Positions 17,271-25,625 of a stretch of DNA of 64,000 nt are shown one piece after another; positions within the stretch are counted from its first letter, which is position 1; each line of letters begins with the position of its first letter. The notes beneath the pieces are model-generated. The model made no database searches and was not told the DNA's origin. It saw only the letters and a program-made list of their open reading frames with translations. A program made the position numbers and the translations under genes. The stretch spans positions 1 to 64,000 of the forward strand of contig NZ_FPIQ01000006.1 of the NCBI RefSeq assembly GCF_900119085.1, given 5' to 3'. The stretch comes from Nitrosovibrio sp. Nv17. GTDB taxonomy: Bacteria > Pseudomonadota > Gammaproteobacteria > Burkholderiales > Nitrosomonadaceae.

Positions 17271-17783
17271 TCACCGTGTCTTGACTCTTGGGGGCATCCG
17301 CCGCGCAGGAAATGCCGGGGGCGGGTGAGGCGCCAAATCCGGCTTGGGCAAAGGCTTCAGATTGAGTTCCTCAGCCTCTTCCCTGGATTTGGCGGCCACC
17401 AGCGCCTTGCTGATCATGACGAGGCAGGTGATGTCGTCTTCCGACATGAGTTGCATGGCACCCACCACCTCCTTGATGAGTGCCTCCTTGGCGGGAGACT
17501 GCCCATCCACAGCGAACTTGGCCGATTTTTCCAGCACCGCGCCGTATGACACCATGACCGCCTCCACCTTATGCTCCGGCGGATGCAGAGTGGCTCCAAA
17601 AGGCATCATCGGCGGCAGCTTCAGCACCTCGGCGATCTTGTTCAAGCGTTTCCCACGGGGTTGCGTCGCGCCTGATTCCCATTGCTGCACGGCTTGCGGC
17701 GAAACACCCACCAGCTTTGCCAGCTGGGATTGATTCAGGTTCAGTTTTTCGCGTCCCTTGCGAATGATCTTGGCAATATCCAT
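17271..17783 (-). CDS. Cro/CI-type (XRE) transcriptional repressor
   Basis: A 170-residue protein with an N-terminal HTH_XRE (residues about 5-60: RKGREKLNLNQSQLAKLVGV, SPQAVQQWESGATQPRGKRL). The C-terminal part is helical and proline-rich and lacks the LexA/CI S24 autocleavage domain, so SOS-type inactivation is not expected. AGGA precedes the ATG at 17783. It faces the DUF1376 gene across a 228-bp region holding three TACAAG-N5-CTTGTA-type operators, and a fourth lies at 16200. This is the layout of a phage immunity region. Confidence 0.85.
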   Translation of the reverse strand: MDIAKIIRKGREKLNLNQSQLAKLVGVSPQAVQQWESGATQPRGKRLNKIAEVLKLPPMMPFGATLHPPEHKVEAVMVSYGAVLEKSAKFAVDGQSPAKEALIKEVVGAMQLMSEDDITCLVMISKALVAAKSREEAEELNLKPLPKPDLAPHPPPAFPARRMPPRVKTR

Positions 17784-17834
17784 GCTCGCATGATCCTGAC
17801 TCGCCAGAAAAATACCTCCGCCCTGCTCGCATCA

Positions 17835-17896
17835 TACAAGCAAGACTTGCAGCCTGATTACAAGAATTGCTTGACTTGTACAAGTTAATCTTGTAA
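17835..17896. promoter_or_regulatory. Three operators in the divergent control region (sites A, B, C)
   Basis: Consensus (T)TACAAG-N5-CTTGTAA. Site A 17835-17851 (TACAAG-CAAGA-CTTGCA), site B 17858-17874 (TTACAAG-AATTG-CTTG), site C 17879-17896 (TACAAG-TTAAT-CTTGTAA). Centres are 24 and 20 bp apart, about two helical turns, which suits cooperative binding. All lie between the repressor gene and the DUF1376 gene. Confidence 0.7.
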
Positions 17897-18011
17897 TATC
17901 GGCTGTAAACGGCTACAGGCACCATTTTTTCAATAAAACGGTTGAGTAAATACCGAATTCGACCGAAAAACCGTACCTCCATTGCTCCAGATCCAGCCCC
18001 AAGGATTCATC

Positions 18012-18968
18012 ATGAACTATTACGAACGCTACTGCGGCGACTACCAGCGCGATACCGCCCATCTTTCCCTGGCGGAACACGGCGCCTACACGATGCTGCT
18101 GGATACCTACTTCAGTGTCGAAAAACCCTTGCCCAGGGAGCTTCCCGCCCTTTTCAGAATCTGCAGGGCCATGACGCGGATGGAGCAACAGGCCGTGACG
18201 GCCGTCGCGGAGCAATTCTTTCCCATTTCGGAGAACGACGGTCTGCGACACAACATCCGGGCGGATCGCGAGATCGCCAAAGCCCGGCCGCGCATCGAGG
18301 CTGCAAGAGTCAACGGCAGGAAGGGGGGACGGCCGCCGCGTCACAGGCTGGCCGGCGACGAAAGCGAACCCGAGGGGTTGTCGATGGCTTCCTGCGAGCC
18401 GGAGGCAGGGATTTCCCAGCAACGTGCCGAACGGGAATCCGCCGGGAAAGCTCCCCAGCACCAGCACCAACTCCACCGGGACCGGGATGATTTCCACACA
18501 CGTATCGGCGGATCGTCCATCCATCCGGCGCGCCCCCCCGATTCCTTACCGACATTCACCCATGCTTCCCGCACGGATCATGGCGATGACGGTGCCGGCG
18601 GAACTTCCCCCGGCCTGGCGGGCGCATGTTGCAGAGGCATGGCGTTGCATGGGGTACGTGCCTGCAATCCGCATCATCCGGTACTGCTGGCATTGCTGAA
18701 AGCGGGTGCCACGGAGGATGAGTTTGTCCAGGCGGCACGGAGCGCTGCTGCGAGGGGAAAGGCAAATTTTGCCTATGTCGTCGGCACCGTGCGGCGCCAG
18801 CGCGAGGAGGCGGCCAGGCTGGTGCTGCACCGGGGCCGCATGCCCAACCGGCAGGAACTTCTCGAAGCATCGAACCGGGCGGCAACCGACGAGTGGCGGC
18901 CGCCGGAGCTCAGAAACGGGAAAGCGCAGACATCGGAGCCTGAGGAGGAGGTGTCGCGTGCGGACTGA
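18012..18968 (+). CDS. DUF1376 (YdaU-type) phage replication-region protein
   Basis: A 318-residue protein. The N-terminal 85 residues are DUF1376 (MNYYERYCGDYQRDTAHLSL, AEHGAYTMLLDTYFSVEKPL), found in YdaU of the Rac prophage and in many phage replication modules. It continues with a basic motif (ARVNGRKGGRPPRH), a long low-complexity linker and a helical C-terminus (FVQAARSAAARGKANFAYVV). The ATG at 18012 has AAGGA upstream. It is the first gene of a four-gene rightward run and is divergent from the repressor. Role in DNA replication initiation is inferred from context only. Confidence 0.8.
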   Translation: MNYYERYCGDYQRDTAHLSLAEHGAYTMLLDTYFSVEKPLPRELPALFRICRAMTRMEQQAVTAVAEQFFPISENDGLRHNIRADREIAKARPRIEAARVNGRKGGRPPRHRLAGDESEPEGLSMASCEPEAGISQQRAERESAGKAPQHQHQLHRDRDDFHTRIGGSSIHPARPPDSLPTFTHASRTDHGDDGAGGTSPGLAGACCRGMALHGVRACNPHHPVLLALLKAGATEDEFVQAARSAAARGKANFAYVVGTVRRQREEAARLVLHRGRMPNRQELLEASNRAATDEWRPPELRNGKAQTSEPEEEVSRAD

Positions 18969-19641
18969 CGAATTCCAGCGGTTCCAGGATGGCGTGACCG
19001 GCGTGATGGGCTTTTATGGGCGAAGCGTCTCCAATTTCGCGCTGGACGTATGGTGGGGGGCGCTCAAGGGATACGACCTGACCGCGATCGTGGAAGCGTT
19101 CAACCGGCATCTGGCAAACCCGGATGTGGGGCAGTTTCCTCCCAAGCCGGCCGACATCGTGCGCATGCTGAAGGGATCCACCCAGGACGCCGCCCTGCAG
19201 GCCTGGGCGAAGGTGGATCGTGCGATCCGGCACGTGGGAACGTATTGCGACGTCGTGTTCGACGATGCGCTGATTCACCGCGTGATCCAGGACATGGGCG
19301 GCTGGATCGCCCTGGGCGCCAGGAGCGAGAGCGAATGGCCGTTCGTCGCGAAGGAATTCGAGAACCGCTACCGCGGATTCCGCATGCGCAACGAATCCCC
19401 GGCGTATCCCGCCAGCCTGACCGGCATCGCGTCGGCCCACAACGGCCGGAAGGGTTTCAAGAGCGATCCTCCCGTGCTGATCGGAAACGAGCGGCGTGCA
19501 TGCCAGGTACTGGAGGAGGGGCTCCATGCGCTGGCGTCCCCGTCCAGGGGCCGCTGCCCCGATGGAGAGCAGGAGGTGGAACCCGCGGCCGATGCCCGTA
19601 CGGCGGCCGGCCGGGAAGAACAGGTGGGGGCAACCGCATGA
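18958..19641 (+). CDS. Phage-type hypothetical protein (DUF6475-like)
   Basis: A 227-residue protein starting at GTG 18958, overlapping the preceding stop by 11 nt and preceded by GAGGAGGAGG. The N-terminal 170 residues (RFQDGVTGVMGFYGRSVSNF, ALKGYDLTAIVEAFNRHLAN, PPKPADIVRMLKG) match a family found next to DUF1376 genes in prophages. The C-terminal 50 residues are low-complexity. It belongs to the replication-side operon; its molecular function is unknown. Confidence 0.7.
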   Translation: MRTDEFQRFQDGVTGVMGFYGRSVSNFALDVWWGALKGYDLTAIVEAFNRHLANPDVGQFPPKPADIVRMLKGSTQDAALQAWAKVDRAIRHVGTYCDVVFDDALIHRVIQDMGGWIALGARSESEWPFVAKEFENRYRGFRMRNESPAYPASLTGIASAHNGRKGFKSDPPVLIGNERRACQVLEEGLHALASPSRGRCPDGEQEVEPAADARTAAGREEQVGATA

Positions 19642-19871
19642 AGCCCATGCTGCCGGCATCCTCAGCGCACCGGAATGGGCCTGAGGGGCTGGAGCATTGG
19701 GAATATGGAGACCCGGAGCAGGTTGCCGCGCGCAGACAGGCGCAATCGTGCCATGGCTGCCGCCACCAGGAAACGATCCAGCTGATATCGCAGTGCATCA
19801 CGTATTGCGCCAAAGGCCGCAGGCATGGCCGGCGTTGCTCCTCATACCAGCACAAGGAGGATGAAAAATGA
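19638..19871 (+). CDS. Small cysteine-containing phage-type protein
   Basis: A 77-residue protein whose ATG overlaps the preceding stop (ATGA). Five cysteines occur in two clusters (SCHGCRHQE, and QCITYCAKGRRHGRRC), suggesting a metal-binding knuckle. It ends with a basic tail. Four-nucleotide overlaps on both sides place it firmly in the operon. No family name can be given. Confidence 0.6.
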   Translation: MKPMLPASSAHRNGPEGLEHWEYGDPEQVAARRQAQSCHGCRHQETIQLISQCITYCAKGRRHGRRCSSYQHKEDEK

Positions 19872-20401
19872 AATTCGGCAACCCGGAGCATGCCCTGAAA
19901 TGGGCGTTCGAAACCTGCAGCACGCCGATCGTCAAGATATCCTCGATCAACGCCATGCGTGCCGCCGGTACTGTGGCAGGCTCAGCCGGAAATCCCGGAC
20001 TGACCGTGCACGACCGCCATGCCCAGGCGGCATTGATACTCACCCTGTGCGAACGCGTGCTGTCGCCGCTGCACCTGGCCTACATTCGCGTCCAGTTCGG
20101 GCGGGAGGCGGGCGGGATCGCGCCGCTGGTTCAATACCTGGCAGCAGGCTTCGGGACAGGATTGCACCATCGCCGCGGCATCGAACGCATTCTCCGCGCC
20201 TACTGCGGGGAAAGGGTGGGTCTGCGCGAGATACGCCGCTCCCTCGCGTGCGGCATGCTCAAGGCGGTATCCTGCCGCAACCAGGTCTATGACCGGCTGG
20301 ATGTCCTCCATGCCCAGGCCATGGACCGGCTGGCCATCGAGATGGAGGACAGGAAACTGGTATACCGTGCTGCCGATGGAACGGGGAACACGTCGGGCTG
20401 A
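19868..20401 (+). CDS. Hypothetical protein, last gene of the phage-like operon
   Basis: A 177-residue basic protein (ALILTLCERVLSPLHLAYIR, LREIRRSLACGMLKAVSCRN). The C-terminal half reads as a helix-turn-helix-like region. Its position at the end of a phage early operon is where antitermination Q-like or late-regulator proteins usually lie, but no motif proves that. It overlaps the previous gene by 4 nt, and its end converges with the DUF4142 gene 24 bp away. Confidence 0.6.
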   Translation: MKFGNPEHALKWAFETCSTPIVKISSINAMRAAGTVAGSAGNPGLTVHDRHAQAALILTLCERVLSPLHLAYIRVQFGREAGGIAPLVQYLAAGFGTGLHHRRGIERILRAYCGERVGLREIRRSLACGMLKAVSCRNQVYDRLDVLHAQAMDRLAIEMEDRKLVYRAADGTGNTSG

Positions 20402-20425
20402 CGAGATTCCCGTTGTGGCCGCCTG

Positions 20426-21064
20426 TCAGCCTGGCGCGCGGTCTTCCTCTCCAGGCTGCCCATCCGGCTCGTCCAGCGCTTCCTGGATCCGCTGCGCGTC
20501 TTCGAGATGCAGGGAGAACGGCGAGAACAGGCCGTACAGCAGCACCTTCAGCTCCTCGCTGCCGGCACTGGGCATCAGCTGGTTGTCGATGGCATCCAGC
20601 ACGTTCTGGTAGAGGACGATGTTGCGCTCGATATAGGCTTTGTCGAATGCCTTCCCGCTCAATGTCCTGAGCCGGGCGAGGTCGGCCTTTCCATCCATCT
20701 TGAATTCCCGGCTGATGGCGCTGGCGCGGGGCGCGAGATTGAGCCTGCCCGCCCATTCCATCATCGAATCCCTGACCCTGGCGTGTTCCTCCGCCATGCG
20801 CCGCGCGTAGTCCTGGACGGATTCCCGCTCCGAGAGGGATTGCGCCAGCCTGCCCGCTGCGATCGCGAAATCGTTCACCGTGACGACCACGTTCGCGATG
20901 CGCGCATCATCGAGGCTGGCCGTGTCGGCGTATGCCGGGCGGGACGCGATTCCCAGTGCGAACAGCAGGGCGGCCAGCGCATTCACGCTCCCCATGCCTG
21001 ACCAGACGGCCAGGAGTTGGTTGACGGCACCACGCATGGGATCGATTGCAATGAATGTTCGCAT
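20426..21064 (-). CDS. DUF4142 periplasmic protein
   Basis: A 212-residue exported protein. It has a long N-region, then a signal peptide core (ALAALLFALGIASRPAYA, cleavage before DT). The mature part is a four-helix DUF4142 domain of the ferritin-like type (QDYARRMAEEHARVRDSMME; FDKAYIERNIVLYQNVLDAI). The ATG at 21064 has AGGA 8 nt upstream, which favours the long form over an internal ATG at 20995. Function is unknown; the family is common in stress-related loci of proteobacteria. Confidence 0.8.
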   Translation of the reverse strand: MRTFIAIDPMRGAVNQLLAVWSGMGSVNALAALLFALGIASRPAYADTASLDDARIANVVVTVNDFAIAAGRLAQSLSERESVQDYARRMAEEHARVRDSMMEWAGRLNLAPRASAISREFKMDGKADLARLRTLSGKAFDKAYIERNIVLYQNVLDAIDNQLMPSAGSEELKVLLYGLFSPFSLHLEDAQRIQEALDEPDGQPGEEDRAPG

Positions 21065-21464
21065 ATGGATTTCCTAAGGGACTCCGCCTGAATGGCGGAT
21101 CATGGGAAATGATAGCATTCCCCGAGGCAGGGAATGGGTTCGATGCCGGAAGGCCTCATCGATCCATGCAGGTAATATGAAACCGGAGATCAATGCCTGG
21201 CGCCCATCACAATGATATCGGCCAGGTGAGACGGGTGGCGCCGGGCGTGACGCATGAACCGATAGATGCCGCCGATGCGAGTCATTGCGCCCTGGCGCGG
21301 GGAGTGAATAATTACCGGCTGCGGGTGCGCTTTAAAATGCCTGGTCTCGCGCTGTGAGGCGACCCATCCATCCCATCCATTTTCAGGAGGCGGCCGGGAT
21401 CGGGCTTCCAGTGCCCCTCATGCGGTGATGCCTCACCGGCCATGAGGGAGCGGGGGAGTGGATT
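21065..21464. other. Intergenic region without a recognised gene
   Basis: Four hundred bases between two leftward genes. It contains a 7-bp stem CATTCCC/GGGAATG near 21116-21136 without a T-run. No coding frame or promoter could be supported, apart from whatever drives the DUF4142 gene. Confidence 0.4.
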
Positions 21465-21878
21465 TCAGCAGAGCTCGGCCTTCGGATTCGGGGCACAGAA
21501 GGCATTCTCCGCGCACTGCACCGCCATCCGGCGATGCAGGGCGGCTTCTCTCACATGCTCCTTCGCAGACCGGTCGAGTTTGCGGATCAGCGCATCGGTA
21601 TGTGCCTGGAGATCCTGGGCCCTGCGGCCGTAGAGGTAGCTTTTGGTTTCATACCGTTCAAGGAGCCGTTTCTGCTCCCGTGCCCTGGCCTGCATTTCCA
21701 GAGCCGTATCCTCGTGGAACTTTGCCCTGGCATCATGATGGTTCACGATCGCAACGGTGCGATCCATCCCCGCCTCCTTGCTCCCGCTATGCCCCGCGGC
21801 TTCCACGGGCGAGAGCAGCATCATGGCCGCGGCCATGCTCAGGATGTATGAAATGGCAAGAAATTTTCCTTTTTTCAT
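21465..21878 (-). CDS. Small secreted coiled-coil protein, paralogue of the protein at 49780-50130
   Basis: A 137-residue exported protein: signal peptide (KFLAISYILSMAAAMMLLSP, cleavage near VEA-AG), then one long helical domain (LEMQARAREQKRLLERYETK, YLYGRRAQDLQAHTDALIRK). The Y..YG..A..L....LI pattern and length match the second protein at 49.8-50.1 kb. I chose the ATG at 21878 because GAGG lies 7 nt upstream; the ATG at 21884 would abut it. The C-terminus has two cysteines (VQCAENAFCAPNP). Function unknown. Confidence 0.7.
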   Translation of the reverse strand: MKKGKFLAISYILSMAAAMMLLSPVEAAGHSGSKEAGMDRTVAIVNHHDARAKFHEDTALEMQARAREQKRLLERYETKSYLYGRRAQDLQAHTDALIRKLDRSAKEHVREAALHRRMAVQCAENAFCAPNPKAELC

Positions 21879-22157
21879 GATCATTCCTCATTTTCAGGAT
21901 CAAATCACCTTTGAGCGACGGAGCATCTCAGATGTCGGCAATTTGTTAAGAATATGTTGTCCATATGTGAAGACATTGTGAAGTCGACCGAGTTCCCTCC
22001 CGATGGATATTTCCATCGGATCGAGGCTGCGATGAACGCTGGAGCTGCAGGAACCTCAAGGGATTCGAGGGATGCAGGAGGATACGGAAGGGCAGTTCAG
22101 GGCTTTCCGGAACGGCCGGGAAGGGTCTCGGCAGGCAGAGGGCCAGGCATGCAGGCG

Positions 22158-22847
22158 CTAGATCTCCACGATTCCCTTGAGCGGGAGATGGTCGGAGGCG
22201 GTACGGGCGAGCCGGGTGGAATGGACCTCCACGACTCGGAGCCGGTTTCTCGGGTGCACCCATATCCGGTCCAGCGCCATGAACGGTCGCCACGCGGGGA
22301 AGGTGGCCCGGTGCGGGGCCTCGCGGAAGTGGGCGTGCAGCCGGCGCAGCGGCCGCCCCCACAGGAACCATTCGTTGAGATCGCCCATCAGCACGTAGAG
22401 GTTGGCCGACCCGATCCTGAACAGCCTGAGCAGTGCGCTTACCTGCTCGCGGCGCTCCAGCGGGCGCAGGCCGAGGTGCGTGGCCACCACCTGGATCAGG
22501 CGCCCGTTCCCCGCAAGGGTCGCGTCCAGGGCGCCGCGCGCCTCGCAGCCGGCCAGCGTGAGATCCACGCGGTCGACGTGCACCGGCGCCAGGCGGGTGA
22601 GTATCGCGTTGCCGTAGTGGCGCGTGCCGCGCACCCGGTTGGGTGCGGCGATCGCAGCCAGCCCGGTTTCTGCCGCAAGGTACTCGAGCAGGTCCGCGCC
22701 GTTCACCTCGTGGTGCTCGACCTCCTGCAGGGCGACGACGTCCGCGTCCATCTCCCGCAGCACTTGCGCGGTGCGCTCGGGCATGAAGCGGCCGTCCGTG
22801 CCGACGCATGCGTGGATGTTGTAGGTGGCCAGGCTGAGTTCACTCAT
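22158..22847 (-). CDS. Endonuclease/exonuclease/phosphatase (EEP) family protein
   Basis: A 229-residue metal-dependent phosphoesterase. The EEP motifs are ATYNIH at the N-terminus, ALQEVEHHE (metal-binding Glu), GDLNEWF and the terminal SDHLPL (catalytic Asp-His). It sits 46 bp downstream of the phospholipase D-type gene on the same strand. E. coli has the same neighbours (ybhP next to the cardiolipin synthase gene clsB), suggesting a lipid or phosphodiester substrate (inference). Confidence 0.88.
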   Translation of the reverse strand: MSELSLATYNIHACVGTDGRFMPERTAQVLREMDADVVALQEVEHHEVNGADLLEYLAAETGLAAIAAPNRVRGTRHYGNAILTRLAPVHVDRVDLTLAGCEARGALDATLAGNGRLIQVVATHLGLRPLERREQVSALLRLFRIGSANLYVLMGDLNEWFLWGRPLRRLHAHFREAPHRATFPAWRPFMALDRIWVHPRNRLRVVEVHSTRLARTASDHLPLKGIVEI

Positions 22848-22893
22848 CGATCCGCCTTCCGGTCGTGCGAATGCCGTTCATGGGGCCTCCGCG

Positions 22894-25092
22894 TCAGTCT
22901 TTGCGTATCCTCAGGCGCGTATCCCGCTGCCGTCTTTCCCATTGGAGAAAGAACCAGAAACCTGCCGCGATGGCCGCTACCGCCGCGACCAGCAGCGCGA
23001 AGGCGGCCGGTCCCGGCGTCCGGATGAGGGCTGCCAGCCGGTCGGCGAACAGGGAGATGCCCAGCATGCCGGGCAGCAGCCCCAGCGCGCTGCCCAGGAT
23101 GAAGTCGCGGAAGCGGATGTGGGACGCGCCCGCCATCATGTTGATGAGGGTGAACGGCGCGACCGGCGCGACGCGCACCAGCGCCACCGCGACCAGTCCG
23201 TGGCGGCCAATGCGCCGGCTCAGCTCGCTCAGCCTCTTTCCCGCCAGCTTGCGGACGGCGCCGCGCCCCAGCGCGTGCCCCGCGCCGTAGGTGAGGGCCG
23301 CACTCGCCAGTGCGCCCAGCAGGGCATACGGGAGCCCCGGCCACGGCCCGAATACCAGGATGCAGGCCAGCACCAGGACGGTGAGTGGAAATGCCACCAG
23401 TCCGCCCGCCACGAATATCCCTATCGCCACGGCGGGTGCGGCAGGTGTCTGCGCCAGTTCGCCCGCCGCGGCGGCCAGCCTGTCCACGTCCGCCCATTCG
23501 CGCAGGGGCGACCATTGCCAGGCGGCCGCGAGGACTGCGACCGCGGCCAGCATCCCCGGCACGAGCCAGTGGCGATGGCTTGCATGCGCCGGGCGCTCTT
23601 CCGGTACGAGCTCGCCGATCCAGCCGTCGGTTTCGAGCGGCCGGTCCGGATCGACGATCTCGCTACCGGGCGTCCATGCATCTTCCGCGGCGCCGGTCGG
23701 GATTTCCAGCGGGAGCAGGGTGCGTCTGCCACCGCGCAGCGCCTCGATGGCGCGTATGAGCGATCCGGTGGCAGCCAGCCGCGCCTCGACCTCGCTCGCA
23801 TCCACGCCGAGATGCTCGGCCAGGAGCCGGCTGCGGAAGGCGCGGATCGCTTCCCGTATGCGCGGGTCGTCCCCGGACTCGACGGCCAAGTCGCACTCGC
23901 TGTCCAGTCCCATGGAGCGATTGTTCAGGTTGGCCGAGCCGACCCGGAGCAGTTCGTCGTCCACGAACAGGATCTTGGAGTGCACGTTCACGCACTGATC
24001 CCCCAATCCCGGGATGCAGGGGCAATACACGCGCAGGCGGTGGTGCCGGTCCGCCGATCGCAGCATCCTCAGCAGGCGTTCCCGGAGCACGTCCATGGTG
24101 TTCTGCGAGAGCCAGCCGTCGGTGTGCTCCGGCAGCAGGATCATGATCTCGGGCCCGTCGGCTTCCTCGAGGCGCTGCCGCAGCGCGGCGCCCACGCGGG
24201 TGGAGGTCAGGTACTGCGCTTCCGTGTAGATGGCGTGGCGGGCGGCGGCGATGGCGTCCAGCAGCAGGCGTTCCACCTCGCGCGCTTCATCCTGGCCGCG
24301 GTAGCGGGGCAGGGTGCGGGCGATGGCGACGGGGATATCTTCCAGCGCGGGTGGCAGGCCGGCGGGCCAGACGGGGATCGAGGACGCCGCGCCACCGGAG
24401 ACGGGAGCTTCCAGCGCTTCGCCCGTCGCCTGCTGCCAGCGCCGGCGCGCAAGTTCGCCCAGGGCGGCGGCCACGCGGCCTTCCACCATCGCCTGCACGT
24501 CGTGGTAGGGCGGGGGCACGGCCTCCGACGCGAGATCCCTGCGCAGCGGGTCGCCGGGGTCGTGACGGGACGTATCCCAGCGTCCGCGGGTCAGGTCCAG
24601 GCCGCCGGCGAAGGCTACGCGGTCGTCGATCGCGATGATCTTCTGATGATGGCAGGCGCCCACGGGATGGTGGTCGTCGAGGTGGAAGAAAAGCCGCGGA
24701 TGGGCTGTCCATTTTTCCTTGTAGAGGGGCATCCACTCGCGTGCGGGGGCGAACAGCATGGTAAAGTCCCAGTCCAGCACGTGGATGCGCAGGTCGCGGT
24801 TGCGCCGCAGCAGGGCGTGCAGGAAATCGCCCAGGGCGACAGGCAACCCGTCTTCCGCGTGGGTGCGCCGTTCGCCGGGGGCGGCAGCCTCCCTGAGCAG
24901 CTCGACCCGGCTGTCGATGTCCCATCCCACGATCAGCAGCGACCGCCGGGCCGCCTTGGCCGCTTCGCGAAAGGCGCGGAAAAAATCCGCTCCGTCCACC
25001 AGGAAGGCCAGCCGCGCCGCGTGCTCGACGCGCCAGCAGTTCCGGCCCGGGACCAGGATGGGAATGGATCCGGGCGCAGCGGCCGTCGCCAT
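22894..25092 (-). CDS. Phospholipase D-like protein fused to a C-terminal VTT/DedA membrane domain
   Basis: A 732-residue fusion. The N-terminal half has two HKD motifs: H149-Q-K151...D156 (HHQKIIAIDD) and H371-S-K373...D378 (NVHSKILFVDDELLRVGSAN), typical of cardiolipin synthases and phosphatidyltransferases. After a hydrophobic stretch near residue 500, the last 180 residues form a SNARE-associated/VTT (DedA) domain (FGPWPGLPYALLGALASAAL, MMAGASHIRFRDFILGSALG). The catalytic half would act at the membrane surface, and the VTT half may move or scramble lipid. It is followed by the EEP gene. Confidence 0.88.
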   Translation of the reverse strand: MATAAAPGSIPILVPGRNCWRVEHAARLAFLVDGADFFRAFREAAKAARRSLLIVGWDIDSRVELLREAAAPGERRTHAEDGLPVALGDFLHALLRRNRDLRIHVLDWDFTMLFAPAREWMPLYKEKWTAHPRLFFHLDDHHPVGACHHQKIIAIDDRVAFAGGLDLTRGRWDTSRHDPGDPLRRDLASEAVPPPYHDVQAMVEGRVAAALGELARRRWQQATGEALEAPVSGGAASSIPVWPAGLPPALEDIPVAIARTLPRYRGQDEAREVERLLLDAIAAARHAIYTEAQYLTSTRVGAALRQRLEEADGPEIMILLPEHTDGWLSQNTMDVLRERLLRMLRSADRHHRLRVYCPCIPGLGDQCVNVHSKILFVDDELLRVGSANLNNRSMGLDSECDLAVESGDDPRIREAIRAFRSRLLAEHLGVDASEVEARLAATGSLIRAIEALRGGRRTLLPLEIPTGAAEDAWTPGSEIVDPDRPLETDGWIGELVPEERPAHASHRHWLVPGMLAAVAVLAAAWQWSPLREWADVDRLAAAAGELAQTPAAPAVAIGIFVAGGLVAFPLTVLVLACILVFGPWPGLPYALLGALASAALTYGAGHALGRGAVRKLAGKRLSELSRRIGRHGLVAVALVRVAPVAPFTLINMMAGASHIRFRDFILGSALGLLPGMLGISLFADRLAALIRTPGPAAFALLVAAVAAIAAGFWFFLQWERRQRDTRLRIRKD

Positions 25093-25103
25093 CTCGGAAT
25101 GCG

Positions 25104-25430
25104 CTAGGATCCCGTGAATCCGATCATGATCGTGGGCGGGCTGACGATGCGCACGCCGGCGCGCGCCGCCTTCAGCGTCTCGGTCAGCTCGGAGAATTCT
25201 TCCAGCCCGGCCACGGTGGCGATGTCCGTCAGCAGCTCCGGCCCGCCGGAGACGTCGATCTGCTCCGGATGGGCAGGTGGGGCGTGCGGATGCAGGGCGG
25301 CGAACAGGGAATGGTTGTAGTTCGCAGGCAGGGTGATCTCGAGCTGCTGCCCCTGGGCCAGCAATACGGGAACCGCGGCGATGGTTTCATGGCCGTGCCA
25401 TGGCAGGTTGACGGGTCGCTCGTTTTCCAT
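25104..25430 (-). CDS. Hypothetical 108-residue protein
   Basis: A soluble protein without a signal peptide (QQLEITLPANYNHSLFAALH, ELLTDIATVAGLEEFSELTE). A textbook ribosome-binding site (AGAGGAG, 7 nt before the ATG at 25430) and normal codon use show it is real. It lies 11 bp upstream of the PLD-VTT gene on the same strand, so it is probably the first gene of that operon. No domain is recognised. Confidence 0.65.
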   Translation of the reverse strand: MENERPVNLPWHGHETIAAVPVLLAQGQQLEITLPANYNHSLFAALHPHAPPAHPEQIDVSGGPELLTDIATVAGLEEFSELTETLKAARAGVRIVSPPTIMIGFTGS

Positions 25431-25625
25431 GGTTCACTCCTCTTTCAGGACGGGGTATGGAAGTGCATTCGCGGGGGAAGGCGCGCGTTTTCCGGGTGAA
25501 GTCGAGATATTCCCCGGTGGAGGTTTCCCCGGCAGTGCGGCGAATGCGCGTGACAGGCCTTCAATATGGAGCGGTTGCCGGCATTTTTCCGTACGCTGTC
25601 GTACAGAAGGCGCGGCGCCGGCCGT

